64,000 nucleotides of DNA, taken from assembly GCF_007290395.2 (NCBI RefSeq), contig NZ_CP041656.2, positions 992,001 to 1,056,000 of the forward strand, read 5' to 3'. This stretch comes from Bradyrhizobium cosmicum. Lineage in GTDB: Bacteria > Pseudomonadota > Alphaproteobacteria > Rhizobiales > Xanthobacteraceae. The translations under genes were made by a program, and so were the position numbers. This document shows, piece by piece, positions 9,666 through 18,293 of the stretch. Position 1 is the first letter of the stretch. Every line of letters begins with the position of its first letter. The notes below the pieces were generated by a model, which saw only the letters and a program-made list of their open reading frames with translations, was not told where the DNA came from and did not search any database.

Positions 9666-9699
9666 ATATTTGATATGGTCCATAACAATTATCAAATAT
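9666..9699. promoter_or_regulatory. Perfect 10-bp inverted repeat between livH and marR (likely operator)
   Basis: ATATTTGATA at 9666-9675 is exactly mirrored by TATCAAATAT at 9690-9699, with 14 bases between the arms. It lies in the 176-base divergent spacer, 86 bases from the livH start and 58 from the marR start. MarR-family proteins bind AT-rich inverted repeats in just this position, so it is the best candidate operator for the divergent regulator. Confidence 0.65.
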
Positions 9700-9756
9700 A
9701 ACTTCAAGGGTGGCGGACGACCTTCCCGAATTTAGCGGGATTACGAGCACGAGGCG

Positions 9757-10278
9757 ATGACCGTTTCCAAAACTGCTGAAAAATCCGGTGACGCGACCAG
9801 GGGCCGCAAGGACGCGGGCGACGCCCAAGGCCAGGGTCACGCCGAAGTCCTCCAGCTCGGCGAGCTCTCGGAGCAGCTCGGTTACGTGCTCAAGCGCGCC
9901 CAGCTCAAGGTGTTCGAGAACTTCCTGCGCTGCATGGCCACGCTCCAGCTCACGCCCGCGCAGTTCTCCGTACTGCTGCTGGTCGAGAAAAACCCCGGCC
10001 GTAACCAGACCGAGATCGCCTCCACCCTCGGCATCCTGCGTCCGAATTTCGTGGCCCTGCTCGACAATCTCGAAAGCCGCGACCTTTGCGCGCGGATCCG
10101 CTCCACCAACGACCGCCGCTCGCACATCCTGGTCCTGACCGACAAGGGCAAGGCCGTGCTGACGCGCGCCAAGAAGCTCGTCGCCACCAAGCACGAGTCG
10201 CGGCTGAACACGCTGCTCGGGCAAGCCAACCGCGAGGCCCTGCTCGAGATGCTCTCGAAGATCGCCAACGAGTTTTGA
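9757..10278 (+). CDS. MarR-family transcriptional regulator
   Basis: 173 aa. After a charged, low-complexity tail of about 30 residues comes a winged helix-turn-helix: LTPAQFSVLLLVEKNPGRNQTEIASTLGI, then RPNFVALLDNLESRDLCARI and the wing STNDRRSHILVLTDKGKAVL, all diagnostic for MarR. Members usually repress a divergent operon until an aromatic acid or CoA ester binds. Divergence from the liv operon and the inverted repeat between them suggest that it controls that transporter. The ligand is unknown. Confidence 0.92.
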   Translation: MTVSKTAEKSGDATRGRKDAGDAQGQGHAEVLQLGELSEQLGYVLKRAQLKVFENFLRCMATLQLTPAQFSVLLLVEKNPGRNQTEIASTLGILRPNFVALLDNLESRDLCARIRSTNDRRSHILVLTDKGKAVLTRAKKLVATKHESRLNTLLGQANREALLEMLSKIANEF

Positions 10279-10285
10279 CTCTTAC

Positions 10286-10304
10286 CCTCCCCCTCCAGGG
10301 GAGG
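10286..10304. repeat. Hairpin between convergent marR and glycerate kinase genes
   Basis: CCTCCCC (10286-10292) pairs with GGGGAGG (10298-10304) around CTCCA. It lies in the 37-base gap between two convergent stop codons. There is no T-run on either side, so it is the CCCTCCCC repeat family and only possibly a terminator. Confidence 0.55.
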
Positions 10305-10315
10305 ATAAGAACAGC

Positions 10316-11599
10316 TCAATCCACCAGAATCACCCTGATGTCGTTCACGTTCGTCAGCGTCGGTCCCGGCTGCAGCAGATCCCCGGTCGCCTCGAAGAAC
10401 GTCGTCGCATCGTTGTTGTCCAGATACGCCTGCGGCTGAAGCGCCAGCGCCTTCATCTTCGCAAACGTCGCCGCATCGATCAGGGCGCCGGCGGGGTCGG
10501 TGGGATGGCCGGCGCCGCCGTCGGCGCCGTCGGTGTCGCCGGCGAGCGCCGAAATGTCGGGCGTGTCCTTCAGCAGTGCGGCCAGCGCCAGCGCATATTC
10601 CTGGTTCGGGCCGCCGCGGCCGTTGCCGCGCACGGTCACCGTCAGCTCGCCGCCGGAGAGGATCGCGAGGCGCTTGCCTTGCGCGCGCGCTGCAAGCGCT
10701 AGCCTGGCGTGATCGGCGGCGACCTCGCGCGCCTCGCCTTCGAGATCAGCGCCGAGATCGATGATCTCGTAGCCGGCGTTCTTGGCGAGCTTCACCGCGG
10801 CGTCGAGCGACTGTTTTGGGCGCGCGATCAGCTCGAACGAGGCGCGCGCGAAGGCAGCATCGCCCGGCTTGGCACTTTCATTGGCGGGATCGTCCAGCGC
10901 GCGGCGGACGGCGTCGTCGATGTCGAGCTTGTACTTCGCGACGATGGCGCGCGCGTCGGCGAGCGTGGTCGGATCCGGCACCGTGGGGCCGGAAGCGATC
11001 GCGGAGGGATCGTCATGCGGCACGTCGGAGATCGCGAGCGTGACGATCTCCGCGGCGTTTCTGCCGGCGCGCGCGAGGCGGCCGCCCTTGATGCGGGAGA
11101 GGTGCTTGCGCACGACGTTCATCTCGCCGATCGGTGCGCCGGAACGGAGCAGCGCCTTGTTGACCGCCTGCTTCTGCGCGAAGCTGATGCCGTCCACCGG
11201 CGCGATCCAGTTCGCCGAACCGCCGCCGGTGAGCAGCACCAGCAGCAGATCGTCGGGGCCGGCCTCGCCCGCCAGCGCCAGCGTGTCGGCCGCGCCCTTG
11301 AGGCCGGCCTCGTCGGGCACGGGATGGCCGGCCTCGACCACGCGGATGCGGCGCGTCGGCACGCCGTAGCCATGGCGGGTGGTGGCGATGCCGACGAGGC
11401 GCTCCGGCGCGAGCTTGAGCGTGTCGAGATAATGCCGCTCCGCGGCAGCGGCCATCGCGCCCGCGCCCTTGCCGGCGGCAAGGCAGATCACCCGTCCCCT
11501 CGGCGCGGGCCGCAGATGCGGCGCCAGAATCGTGTTCGGATGGGCGGCGGCAACGGCGGCATCATAGAGCGCGCGGAGCAGGGGACGTCGGTCGGTCAT
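10316..11599 (-). CDS. Glycerate 2-kinase, MOFRL/GckA family
   Basis: 427 aa. The N-terminal two thirds (GRVICLAAGKGAGAMAAAAERHY, then LLLVLLTGGGSANW) form the DUF4147 kinase domain, and the C-terminus (LAILSGGELTVTVRGNGRGGPNQEYALALA..., ALAGDTDGADGG) is the MOFRL domain. These enzymes phosphorylate D-glycerate, often to 2-phosphoglycerate, in glyoxylate or tartrate use. The ATG at 11599 starts MTDRRPLLRAL; about 45 further in-frame codons upstream look like non-coding read-through. It stands alone, convergent with marR and downstream of the binding-protein array. Confidence 0.9.
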   Translation of the reverse strand: MTDRRPLLRALYDAAVAAAHPNTILAPHLRPAPRGRVICLAAGKGAGAMAAAAERHYLDTLKLAPERLVGIATTRHGYGVPTRRIRVVEAGHPVPDEAGLKGAADTLALAGEAGPDDLLLVLLTGGGSANWIAPVDGISFAQKQAVNKALLRSGAPIGEMNVVRKHLSRIKGGRLARAGRNAAEIVTLAISDVPHDDPSAIASGPTVPDPTTLADARAIVAKYKLDIDDAVRRALDDPANESAKPGDAAFARASFELIARPKQSLDAAVKLAKNAGYEIIDLGADLEGEAREVAADHARLALAARAQGKRLAILSGGELTVTVRGNGRGGPNQEYALALAALLKDTPDISALAGDTDGADGGAGHPTDPAGALIDAATFAKMKALALQPQAYLDNNDATTFFEATGDLLQPGPTLTNVNDIRVILVD

Positions 11600-11739
11600 G
11601 ACGAAAAGCCTTCGGCGGACGGAAGCAGCGGCGAGGAACTCGCCATCGGCATGCCTACCGCATCGCGCGCCAAAGCGTAAGCAGGCTCTGCCGTCATTCG
11701 AATATGCAATCGCGTGATCATCATCGCGACGCAAGCAAA

Positions 11740-11767
11740 AGCCCCCTGCGATGGCTCGCAGGGGGCT
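11740..11767 (-). terminator. Rho-independent terminator of binding-protein gene 1
   Basis: A perfect 12-bp stem (11740-11751 with 11756-11767, loop TGGC) rich in GC, followed on the minus strand by TTTTGC. It is 25 bases past the stop of the gene at 11793-13022. Confidence 0.85.
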
Positions 11768-11792
11768 CGTTGTCGCGGTGCGGCCGAGGCGG

Positions 11793-13022
11793 CTAGCCGC
11801 CTGCGTCGGCGCTGATCACGTCACCGAACAGCTCCCAGCGCTCGCCCTTGAAGCGCTGGAGCTGGAGCGAGCTGATCGGCGCGAAGTCGCCCGGCCCGGT
11901 GTTGATCTTGATGCCGGGCAGCAGCATCTCGGTGCGAAAGTCCTTCAGGCTGGCGGCCTGCTTCATGACGTTCTCACGCGTGAGATCGTCGCCACACTGT
12001 TTCAGGACCTGAACCAGTGTCTGTGCGACGCCGTAGCCGACGACCGTGCCGTTGTCGGTCTTGTCGCCTTCCGGAAAGTACTTCGTCATGAACTCGACAT
12101 AGGCCTTCATGCCGGCGTCGTTGTCCCACTGCTTGTCGGTGGTGTCCTTCAGATATGCGGCCGAAACCACGTCCTGCGCGGCGTCGAAGCCCGCCGGCTT
12201 GATCACGCTGCCGACCGACGCCGAGACGTTGTTGAGGAAGTGCAGCGGCTTCCAGCCGATCTCGGCATTCTTCTTGATGGCCTGAGCGGCAAATTTCGGC
12301 GTCGTGATGTTCATGAAGACGTCGGCGCCGGTGGCCTTCAGCTTGATGATGTGGTTGTCGATCGTCGGCTCCGAGGTCTCGTAGCTCTCTTCCATGACGA
12401 TCATCGAGGCGGCCTTGGACCCGAGGCCGTCCTTCAGGCCCTTGAGGTAGTCCTTGCCGTAGTCGTCGTTCTGGAACAACACCGCGATCTTGGCGTCCGG
12501 CTTGTTCTTGAGCAGCCATTTCGCATAGATCTGCGTCTCGCTCTGGTAGGAGGGCTGCCAGCCCATGGTCCAGGGGAAGTTCTGCGGATCGTTCCACTTG
12601 GTGGCGCCGGTGGCGACGAACAGCTGCGGCACCTTCTTCGAGTTCATGTATTTCTGGATCGCCGAGTTCGACGGCGTGCCGAGCGAGTTGAAGATGAACA
12701 GCACCTCGTCGCTCTCGACCAGCTTGCGGGCCTGCTCCACCGCCTTCGGCGGCGAATAGGCGTCGTCATAGCTGATGAAGTTGATCTTGCGGCCGTTGAT
12801 GCCGCCCTCTTCGTTGATCTTCTTGAAATAAGCGGCTTCGGTCCGTCCGATGATGCCGTAGGCGGAGGCGGGTCCGCTGTAGGGCATGATGTTGCCGATC
12901 TTGATCTCGGTGTCGGTCGCGCCGGAATCGTATTTCTTCTGGGCCGATGCAGTGGAGGTCGAGGCCGCAATGAGCGCGAGCGCGAACGACGCGGCCGCGA
13001 GTTTGCCGGTGACAGCAGGCAT
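11793..13022 (-). CDS. ABC transporter periplasmic substrate-binding protein, LivK-like (array copy 1)
   Basis: 409 aa. A Sec signal peptide (cut near residue 27, TASA/QKKYDSG) precedes a Peripla_BP_6 domain: TEIKIGNIMPYSGPASAYG near residue 36, then INEEGGINGRKINFISYDDAYSPPK. This fold binds branched-chain amino acids, amides, or aromatic and fatty acids in many Bradyrhizobium systems. It is the first of four tandem, clearly paralogous genes, each starting its mature part with QKKYD and sharing KWNDPQNFPWTMGWQPSYQSE-like segments. It has its own terminator, and the 155-base gap upstream allows its own promoter. Confidence 0.92.
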   Translation of the reverse strand: MPAVTGKLAAASFALALIAASTSTASAQKKYDSGATDTEIKIGNIMPYSGPASAYGIIGRTEAAYFKKINEEGGINGRKINFISYDDAYSPPKAVEQARKLVESDEVLFIFNSLGTPSNSAIQKYMNSKKVPQLFVATGATKWNDPQNFPWTMGWQPSYQSETQIYAKWLLKNKPDAKIAVLFQNDDYGKDYLKGLKDGLGSKAASMIVMEESYETSEPTIDNHIIKLKATGADVFMNITTPKFAAQAIKKNAEIGWKPLHFLNNVSASVGSVIKPAGFDAAQDVVSAAYLKDTTDKQWDNDAGMKAYVEFMTKYFPEGDKTDNGTVVGYGVAQTLVQVLKQCGDDLTRENVMKQAASLKDFRTEMLLPGIKINTGPGDFAPISSLQLQRFKGERWELFGDVISADAGG

Positions 13023-13126
13023 TCCTATCTCCCTATTTTCTTGGTGTGTGCGTCCCTTTTCTTGTCTGATTGTTTTTGGCGACGCGGCCGCAATTCAATA
13101 CGATTTGCGCGAAAGCTTCAAGGAAA

Positions 13127-13153
13127 AGCCCCCGCGGCAAGGCCGCGAGGGTT
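13127..13153 (-). terminator. Terminator of binding-protein gene 2
   Basis: A stem (13127-13138 with 13142-13153, loop AAG, one mismatch) followed on the minus strand by TTTTCC, 25 bases past the stop of the gene at 13178. Design and distance match the terminator of copy 1. Confidence 0.75.
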
Positions 13154-13177
13154 GCGTCTTTAGTTGACTGCTCGAGG

Positions 13178-14407
13178 TCAGCCGCCGACGTCGGCGCTCA
13201 GGATTTCACCAAACCGCTCCCAGGTCTCGCCCTTGAACCTGATCAATTGCAACTGCGAGAGCGGCGCGAAATCGGTGGCGGAGGTGTTAACCTTGATGCC
13301 CGGCAACAGGCCGGCCGGCTCGTAGTCCTTGATGTTGGCCGCCTGCTTCATGACGTTCTCGCGGGTAAGATCGTCACCGCAGGCCTTGAGCACGTGCACG
13401 AGGCCCTGGCTCACGATGTAGGCATACATCACCGACGCATCGGCGCGGTTGGCTTCTGGATAGTATTTGTCCAGGAACTGGTTCCAGCCGATCATCGCCG
13501 GGTCGTTCTTCCATTGCGCGTCGGTCGGGTCCTTGAAGTACTGAGACGAGATGATCTCCTGCGCGTTCTCGAATCCGGCCGGCTTGATGACGCTGCCGAT
13601 CGAGCCCGAGACGTTGTTGAGGAAATGCAGCGGTTTCCAGCCGAGCTCGGCGTTTTTCTTGATCGCCTGCGCCGCGAATTTCGGCGTGGTGATGTTCATG
13701 AAGACGTCGGCGCCCGAGGCCTTCAGCTTCACGATGTGCGAGTCGATGGTCGGCTCGGAAACCTCATAGCTGTCCTCGATGATGATCAGCGAGGCTGCCT
13801 TGGCGCCGAGCCCGTCCTTGAAGCCCTTCAGATAGTCCTTGCCGTAATCATCGTTCTGATAGAGCACCGCGATCTTGGCGTCCGGCTTGTTCTTCAAAAT
13901 GTACTTCGCGTAGATGATTGTCTCGCTCTGGTAGTTGGGCTGCCAGCCCATCGTCCAGGGGAAGTTCTGCGGGTCGTTCCACTTGGTGGCGCCGGTGGCG
14001 ACGAACAGTTGCGGCACCTTCTTCTGGTTCAGATATTTTTGGATCGCCGAGTTCGGCGGTGTGCCGAGCGGGTTGAAGACCATGAGCACTTCGTCGCTCT
14101 CGACCAGCTTGCGCGCCTGTTCCACGGTTTTCGGCGGCGAGTAGGCGTCGTCATAGCTGACATAGTTGATCTTGCGGCCGTTGATGCCGCCTTCCGCGTT
14201 GATCTTGCGGAAATAGGCCTCCTCGGTCTTGCCGATCACCCCGTAGGCGGAGGCGGGTCCGCTGTAGGGCATGATGTTGCCGATCTTGATTTCGGTGTCG
14301 GAGGCGCCGGTGTCGTATTTCTTTTGTGCCGATGCTGCCGTGGACAGGGCGGCAGCCAGCAGGAGGGCAGCCGAGAAGGCCCCCAACCGCACATGCATTG
14401 CAGGCAT
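13178..14407 (-). CDS. ABC transporter periplasmic substrate-binding protein, LivK-like (array copy 2)
   Basis: 409 aa, the same length as copy 1 and very similar throughout: signal peptide ending in STAASA/QKKYDTG, then KIGNIMPYSGPASAYG and GINGRKINYVSYDDAYSPPK. The C-terminal third differs more (KYYPEANRADASVMYAYIVSQGL), the part most likely to tune ligand choice or domain contacts. The start ATG at 14407 has AGGGAGAT about 7 bases upstream. It probably forms a single-gene unit, with a terminator behind it and a 254-base gap in front of it. Confidence 0.92.
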   Translation of the reverse strand: MPAMHVRLGAFSAALLLAAALSTAASAQKKYDTGASDTEIKIGNIMPYSGPASAYGVIGKTEEAYFRKINAEGGINGRKINYVSYDDAYSPPKTVEQARKLVESDEVLMVFNPLGTPPNSAIQKYLNQKKVPQLFVATGATKWNDPQNFPWTMGWQPNYQSETIIYAKYILKNKPDAKIAVLYQNDDYGKDYLKGFKDGLGAKAASLIIIEDSYEVSEPTIDSHIVKLKASGADVFMNITTPKFAAQAIKKNAELGWKPLHFLNNVSGSIGSVIKPAGFENAQEIISSQYFKDPTDAQWKNDPAMIGWNQFLDKYYPEANRADASVMYAYIVSQGLVHVLKACGDDLTRENVMKQAANIKDYEPAGLLPGIKVNTSATDFAPLSQLQLIRFKGETWERFGEILSADVGG

Positions 14408-14661
14408 CTTGATCTCCCTAGAAGAGGTTTGAATGTGTCGATTGTTCTTGATTGGGAGCGATCGTTGCGCGTCGCTCCATCCTCACATTCAATACCCATC
14501 CATCGCCGGCAGCAAGGAGAACGCCCCGGCAGAACCGTCACGGGATGCGCGATCTCTTTGAGGCAGTGCGGAATATTCCGGCGCGCGAGATCAGGTGCGC
14601 CGTTAATAAGTGGCGCTTAAGTTGCCGGAGAGAGATACAGCTATCTTGGCTTGTTCCGCGT

Positions 14662-15888
14662 TCAGTGCCCGATCTCGCTCGAGATGATGTCGCCGAACAA
14701 TTCCCATTTTTTGCCCTTGAAGCGCATCATCTGCAGTTGCTCGATCGGGGCGAAATTGTCGGCTGCGGTGTTGATCTTGATGCCGGGAAGCAGCGTATCG
14801 GGCGCGAAATCCTTCAAGGAAGCGGCCTGCTTCATGACGTTCTCGCGGGTGAGGTCGTCGCCGCACTGCTGCAGCGTCTTCACCATGGTCTGCGCCGCTG
14901 CATAGCCGAACACCACGCCGGCATCGAGCTTGTTGGCCTTGGGGTCGTATTGCGCGATGAAGTTGTAGAACTTCTTCATGCCGTCGTCGGCGTTCCATTG
15001 CGGGTCGGAGCCGTCCTTGGTGTAGCTCGCGGACAGGATGCCTTGCGAGATCTCGATCCCCGCTGGCTCGAGCACGCCGCCGACCGAGGCCGAGACGTTG
15101 GAGATGATGTGCACCGGGTGCCAGTTGATCTCGGCCGCCTTCTTGATCGCTTGGGCTGCGAATTTCGGCGTGGTAATGCTGATGAAGACGTCGGCGCCCG
15201 AGGCCTTCAATTTCACGACGTGCTCGTCGATCGCAGGCTCGGAGGTGTCGTAGCTGTCCTCCATTGCGATCATCGACGTCCTGGCGCCGAGGCCCTCCTT
15301 CAGGCCTTTCAGGTAGTCCTTGCCGAAATCGTCGTTCTGGTAGAGCACGCCGATCTTCGCGTCGGGCTTTTCCTTCACGATGTATTTGGCGTAGATGCGT
15401 GCCTCGCTGGCGTAGCTCGGCTGCCAGCCCATGGTCCACGGATATTGCCTGGGGTCGTTCCACTTCGAGGCGCCGCTCGCCACGAACAATTGCGGCACCT
15501 TCTTCTCGTTCATGTACTTGCGGATGGCTCCGTTGGTGGAGGTGCCGAGCGAGCCGAAGATCAGCAGCACGCCGTCGCTCTCGACCAGCTTGCGCGCCTG
15601 TTCCACCGTCTTCGGCGGCGAATAGCCGTCGTCATAGGAGATGAACTTGATCTTGCGGCCGTTGATGCCGCCCTCGGCGTTGACCTTGTTGAAATAGGCC
15701 TCCTCGGCCTTGCCGATCGCGGCATAGGCGGAGGCCGGCCCGCTATAGGGCATGATGTTGCCGATCTTGATCTCGGTATCGGATGCGCCGCTGTCATACT
15801 TCTTTTGCGCCAGCACCGGGCTGTTCATCGCAGTGCACAACGCGAGCGCGCCCAAGACGGACGCAACCTGAAATCGAACGGCAGTCAT
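14662..15888 (-). CDS. ABC transporter periplasmic substrate-binding protein, LivK-like (array copy 3)
   Basis: 408 aa, third paralogue: signal peptide to about residue 28 (SPVLA/QKKYDSG), then KIGNIMPYSGPASAYA and GINGRKIKFISYDDGYSPPK. It is the most diverged of the four: a different loop after LLIFGSLGTSTNGAIRKYM and KWNDPRQYPWTMGWQPSYAS. ATG 15888 is chosen because GGGAGAAAG lies just upstream and a normal signal peptide follows; the open frame runs 12 codons further. No convincing terminator follows in the 254-base gap to copy 2. Confidence 0.92.
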   Translation of the reverse strand: MTAVRFQVASVLGALALCTAMNSPVLAQKKYDSGASDTEIKIGNIMPYSGPASAYAAIGKAEEAYFNKVNAEGGINGRKIKFISYDDGYSPPKTVEQARKLVESDGVLLIFGSLGTSTNGAIRKYMNEKKVPQLFVASGASKWNDPRQYPWTMGWQPSYASEARIYAKYIVKEKPDAKIGVLYQNDDFGKDYLKGLKEGLGARTSMIAMEDSYDTSEPAIDEHVVKLKASGADVFISITTPKFAAQAIKKAAEINWHPVHIISNVSASVGGVLEPAGIEISQGILSASYTKDGSDPQWNADDGMKKFYNFIAQYDPKANKLDAGVVFGYAAAQTMVKTLQQCGDDLTRENVMKQAASLKDFAPDTLLPGIKINTAADNFAPIEQLQMMRFKGKKWELFGDIISSEIGH

Positions 15889-15954
15889 CTTTCTCCCACC
15901 CCGGAATGGATCGGCGCGCCGCATTGAACAAGATTGCGGCCTGACGTCAACAAA

Positions 15955-15982
15955 AAGCCCCCGCGGCTGCCCGCGGGGGCTT
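15955..15982 (-). terminator. Rho-independent terminator of the livGFHM-binding protein 4 operon
   Basis: A perfect 12-bp stem (15955-15966 with 15971-15982, loop CTGC) of CCCCCGCGG type, followed on the minus strand by a T-run (TTTTTG with the arm). It is 37 bases past the stop of the gene ending at 16020. Confidence 0.87.
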
Positions 15983-16019
15983 GGTCATTTCGGACCAGAT
16001 CTAGACTATGGCACCAGTG

Positions 16020-17249
16020 TCATTCGGAGGCGACGTCGCCGCTGATGATCTCTCCGAACAGTTCCCACTTCTCGCCCTTGAAGCGCTGCATCTGGAGCTG
16101 CGAAATCGGGGCGAAGTCGGTGGCGCTGGTGTTGATCTTGACGCCGGGCAGCAGGGTGTCCGGTGCAAAATCCTTCAACGAAGCGGCCTGCTTCATCAGG
16201 TTGGCGCGGGTGAGGTCGTCACCGCACATCTCCAGCGTCTTGACCAGGGTCGAAGCCGCGCCATAGCCGTAGACCATGCCGGTGTCGGTCTTGTCGGCGC
16301 CGGGCATGTACTTGTCGACGAACTCGTTCCACCTCTTCATGCCGGGATCGTTGCTCCACTGCGGGTCGGTGGAATCCTTGGCATAGGCCGCCGACAGCAC
16401 GCCCTGCGACGCCTCGAAGCCGGCGGGCTTCATCACGCTGCCGACCGAGATCGACACGTTGGTGAGAATCTGGAGCGGCTTCCAGCTGAGCTCGGCGGTC
16501 TTCTTGATGGTCTGGGCCGCGAACTTCGGCGTCGCGTAGATCAGGAGAACGTCGGGATTGGCGGCCTTGATCTTGACGATATGACCGTCGATCGACGGCT
16601 CCGAGATCTCATAGCTCTCTTCCATGATGATCATGGACGCGCCCTTGGCGCCGAGACCGTCCTTGGTGCCCTTGAGGTAGTCTTTGCCGAAATCGTCGTT
16701 CTGATAGAGGATCGCGACCTTGGCGGTCGGCTTTTCCTTCATCAGCCATTTCGCGTAGATTTGCGCTTCGCTCTGGTAGGAGGGCTGCCAGCCGATGGTC
16801 CAGGGGAAGTTCTTCGGGTCGTTCCACTTGGTCGCGCCGGTGGCGACGAACAGCTGCGGGATCTTCTTGGCGTTCAGATACTTCTGGATCGCCGTGTTCG
16901 AGGGGGTGCCGAGCGGATTGTAGACGGCCAGCACCTCGTCGCTCTCGACCAGCTTGCGGACCTGCTCGACGGCCTTCGGCGGCGAATAGGCGTCGTCATA
17001 GGTGACGAAGTTGATCTTGCGGCCGTTGATGCCGCCCTTGTCGTTGATCATCTTGAAATAGGCTTCTTCGGTCTTGCCGATGATGCCATAGGCCGACGCC
17101 GGACCGCTGTACGGCATGATGTTGCCGATCTTGATCTCGGTATCGGACGCGCCGGTGTCGTATTTCTTCTGGGCAAGTGCTGCGCCGGAGGTGAGGGTCG
17201 CGACCGCCGTTACGAGCGCGGTGGTTCGCAGTATTCTTTCGAGAAGCAA
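16020..17249 (-). CDS. ABC transporter periplasmic substrate-binding protein, LivK-like (array copy 4)
   Basis: 409 aa. The frame is open to 17651 but that part is antisense-frame read-through of the livM gene. The TTG at 17249 has GGAAGGAG 8 bases upstream, gives a normal signal peptide (LLERILRTTALVTAVATLTSGAALA/QKKYDTG) and yields exactly the length of copies 1 and 2. The mature part repeats the family landmarks (KIGNIMPYSGPASAYG, GINGRKINFVTYDDAYSPPK). It lies 25 bases after livM, so this copy is the dedicated binding protein of the second Liv operon. Confidence 0.9.
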   Translation of the reverse strand: MLLERILRTTALVTAVATLTSGAALAQKKYDTGASDTEIKIGNIMPYSGPASAYGIIGKTEEAYFKMINDKGGINGRKINFVTYDDAYSPPKAVEQVRKLVESDEVLAVYNPLGTPSNTAIQKYLNAKKIPQLFVATGATKWNDPKNFPWTIGWQPSYQSEAQIYAKWLMKEKPTAKVAILYQNDDFGKDYLKGTKDGLGAKGASMIIMEESYEISEPSIDGHIVKIKAANPDVLLIYATPKFAAQTIKKTAELSWKPLQILTNVSISVGSVMKPAGFEASQGVLSAAYAKDSTDPQWSNDPGMKRWNEFVDKYMPGADKTDTGMVYGYGAASTLVKTLEMCGDDLTRANLMKQAASLKDFAPDTLLPGVKINTSATDFAPISQLQMQRFKGEKWELFGEIISGDVASE

Positions 17250-17274
17250 AATGAGGTCTCCTTCCGTGTGGGGT

Positions 17275-18291
17275 TCAGTTCTTTCTGAGCTTACCGGCGA
17301 GTTGTTGGCCCAGGATCGCGACTTGCCTTGCGCCGTGCGGCACGAGGTAGATGACGAGGAACAGCAGCACGCCGAACACGGCGCCGGAGAGGCCCTTGGA
17401 GATGCCCTCCGCGATGTTCGGCACGAAGATGATGAAGGCGGCGCCGACGATCGAGCCGGGCAGCCAGCCCACACCGCCGACGACCATGCCGAGGAACAGC
17501 GAGATCGCGAGCGTGATGGTGTAGCTGTCGGGCGCGACGAACTGCACCGCGATGGCGCCGAGCGAGCCGGCGATGCCGGTGATCGCAGCCGACACGCCGA
17601 AGGCCAGCGTCTTGTACAACGCGACGTCGACGCCCATGGCGGAGGCTGCAATCTCGTTGTCGCGGATCGCCATGAAGGCGCGACCCGAGCGGGAGCGCAG
17701 CAGGTTCACGGAGAAGATGTAGATCGCGATCACGACGGCGAGCGAGAAGTAGTACAGCCACATGTCCTGCGACATCGGCAGGCCGAACGGCGCATCGGGC
17801 TTGGTGACGACGAGGCCTTGCACGCCGCCGGTCCAGTGCTCGAGGAAGTTCAGCTTGAGGAGTTGCGGCATCGCGGTGGCGAGCGCGAAGGTCGCAAGCG
17901 CGAGGTACACGCCGGAGAGCCGCAGCGCCGGCTTGCCGAACAGATACCCGAAGCCGAAGCAGACGACGCCCGCGATCGGCAGGGTCAGTGCATAGTTGAT
18001 GTTGAAGTGCTCCATCAGCACCGCGGTCGTATAGGCGCCGACCGCGTAGAACGCGCTCTGGCCGAGCGAGAACTGGCCGGAGCCGCCTGTGAGGATGTTC
18101 AGCGCCAGCACCGCGAGCCCGTAGATCAGAAGCATCGTCATCTGGAAGATGATGAAGTTCTTGACGAAGATCGGCATGATGACCAGCGCGGCGAGCACCA
18201 CCAGCGAAGTGCCCATGCCCAGCGTCATGGACCGCTTCGGAACCGCCTCGACGGCCGGGGCTTCCGTGACGACGTCTTCTGCTGCGCTCAT
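17275..18291 (-). CDS. livM: ABC transporter permease, LivM type
   Basis: 338-aa multi-spanning permease with LivM landmarks: NILTGGSGQFSLGQSAFYAVGAYTTA and LLRSRSGRAFMAIRDNEIAASAMGV. It forms the membrane pore with LivH. The ATG at 18291 follows the livH stop by 2 bases; a TTG at 18297 in the same frame overlaps that stop and is an alternative start. It is the fourth gene of livG-livF-livH-livM-binding protein. Confidence 0.92.
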   Translation of the reverse strand: MSAAEDVVTEAPAVEAVPKRSMTLGMGTSLVVLAALVIMPIFVKNFIIFQMTMLLIYGLAVLALNILTGGSGQFSLGQSAFYAVGAYTTAVLMEHFNINYALTLPIAGVVCFGFGYLFGKPALRLSGVYLALATFALATAMPQLLKLNFLEHWTGGVQGLVVTKPDAPFGLPMSQDMWLYYFSLAVVIAIYIFSVNLLRSRSGRAFMAIRDNEIAASAMGVDVALYKTLAFGVSAAITGIAGSLGAIAVQFVAPDSYTITLAISLFLGMVVGGVGWLPGSIVGAAFIIFVPNIAEGISKGLSGAVFGVLLFLVIYLVPHGARQVAILGQQLAGKLRKN

Positions 18292-18293
18292 GA

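Noticed and set aside
8372..9673. 433-codon plus-strand frame over livH
   Set aside because: Antisense to livH; Asp/Gln/His/Arg-rich translation typical of a shadow frame.
17250..17651. N-terminal extension of binding protein 4
   Set aside because: It is read through livM in another frame; signal peptide and ribosome site place the start at TTG 17249.
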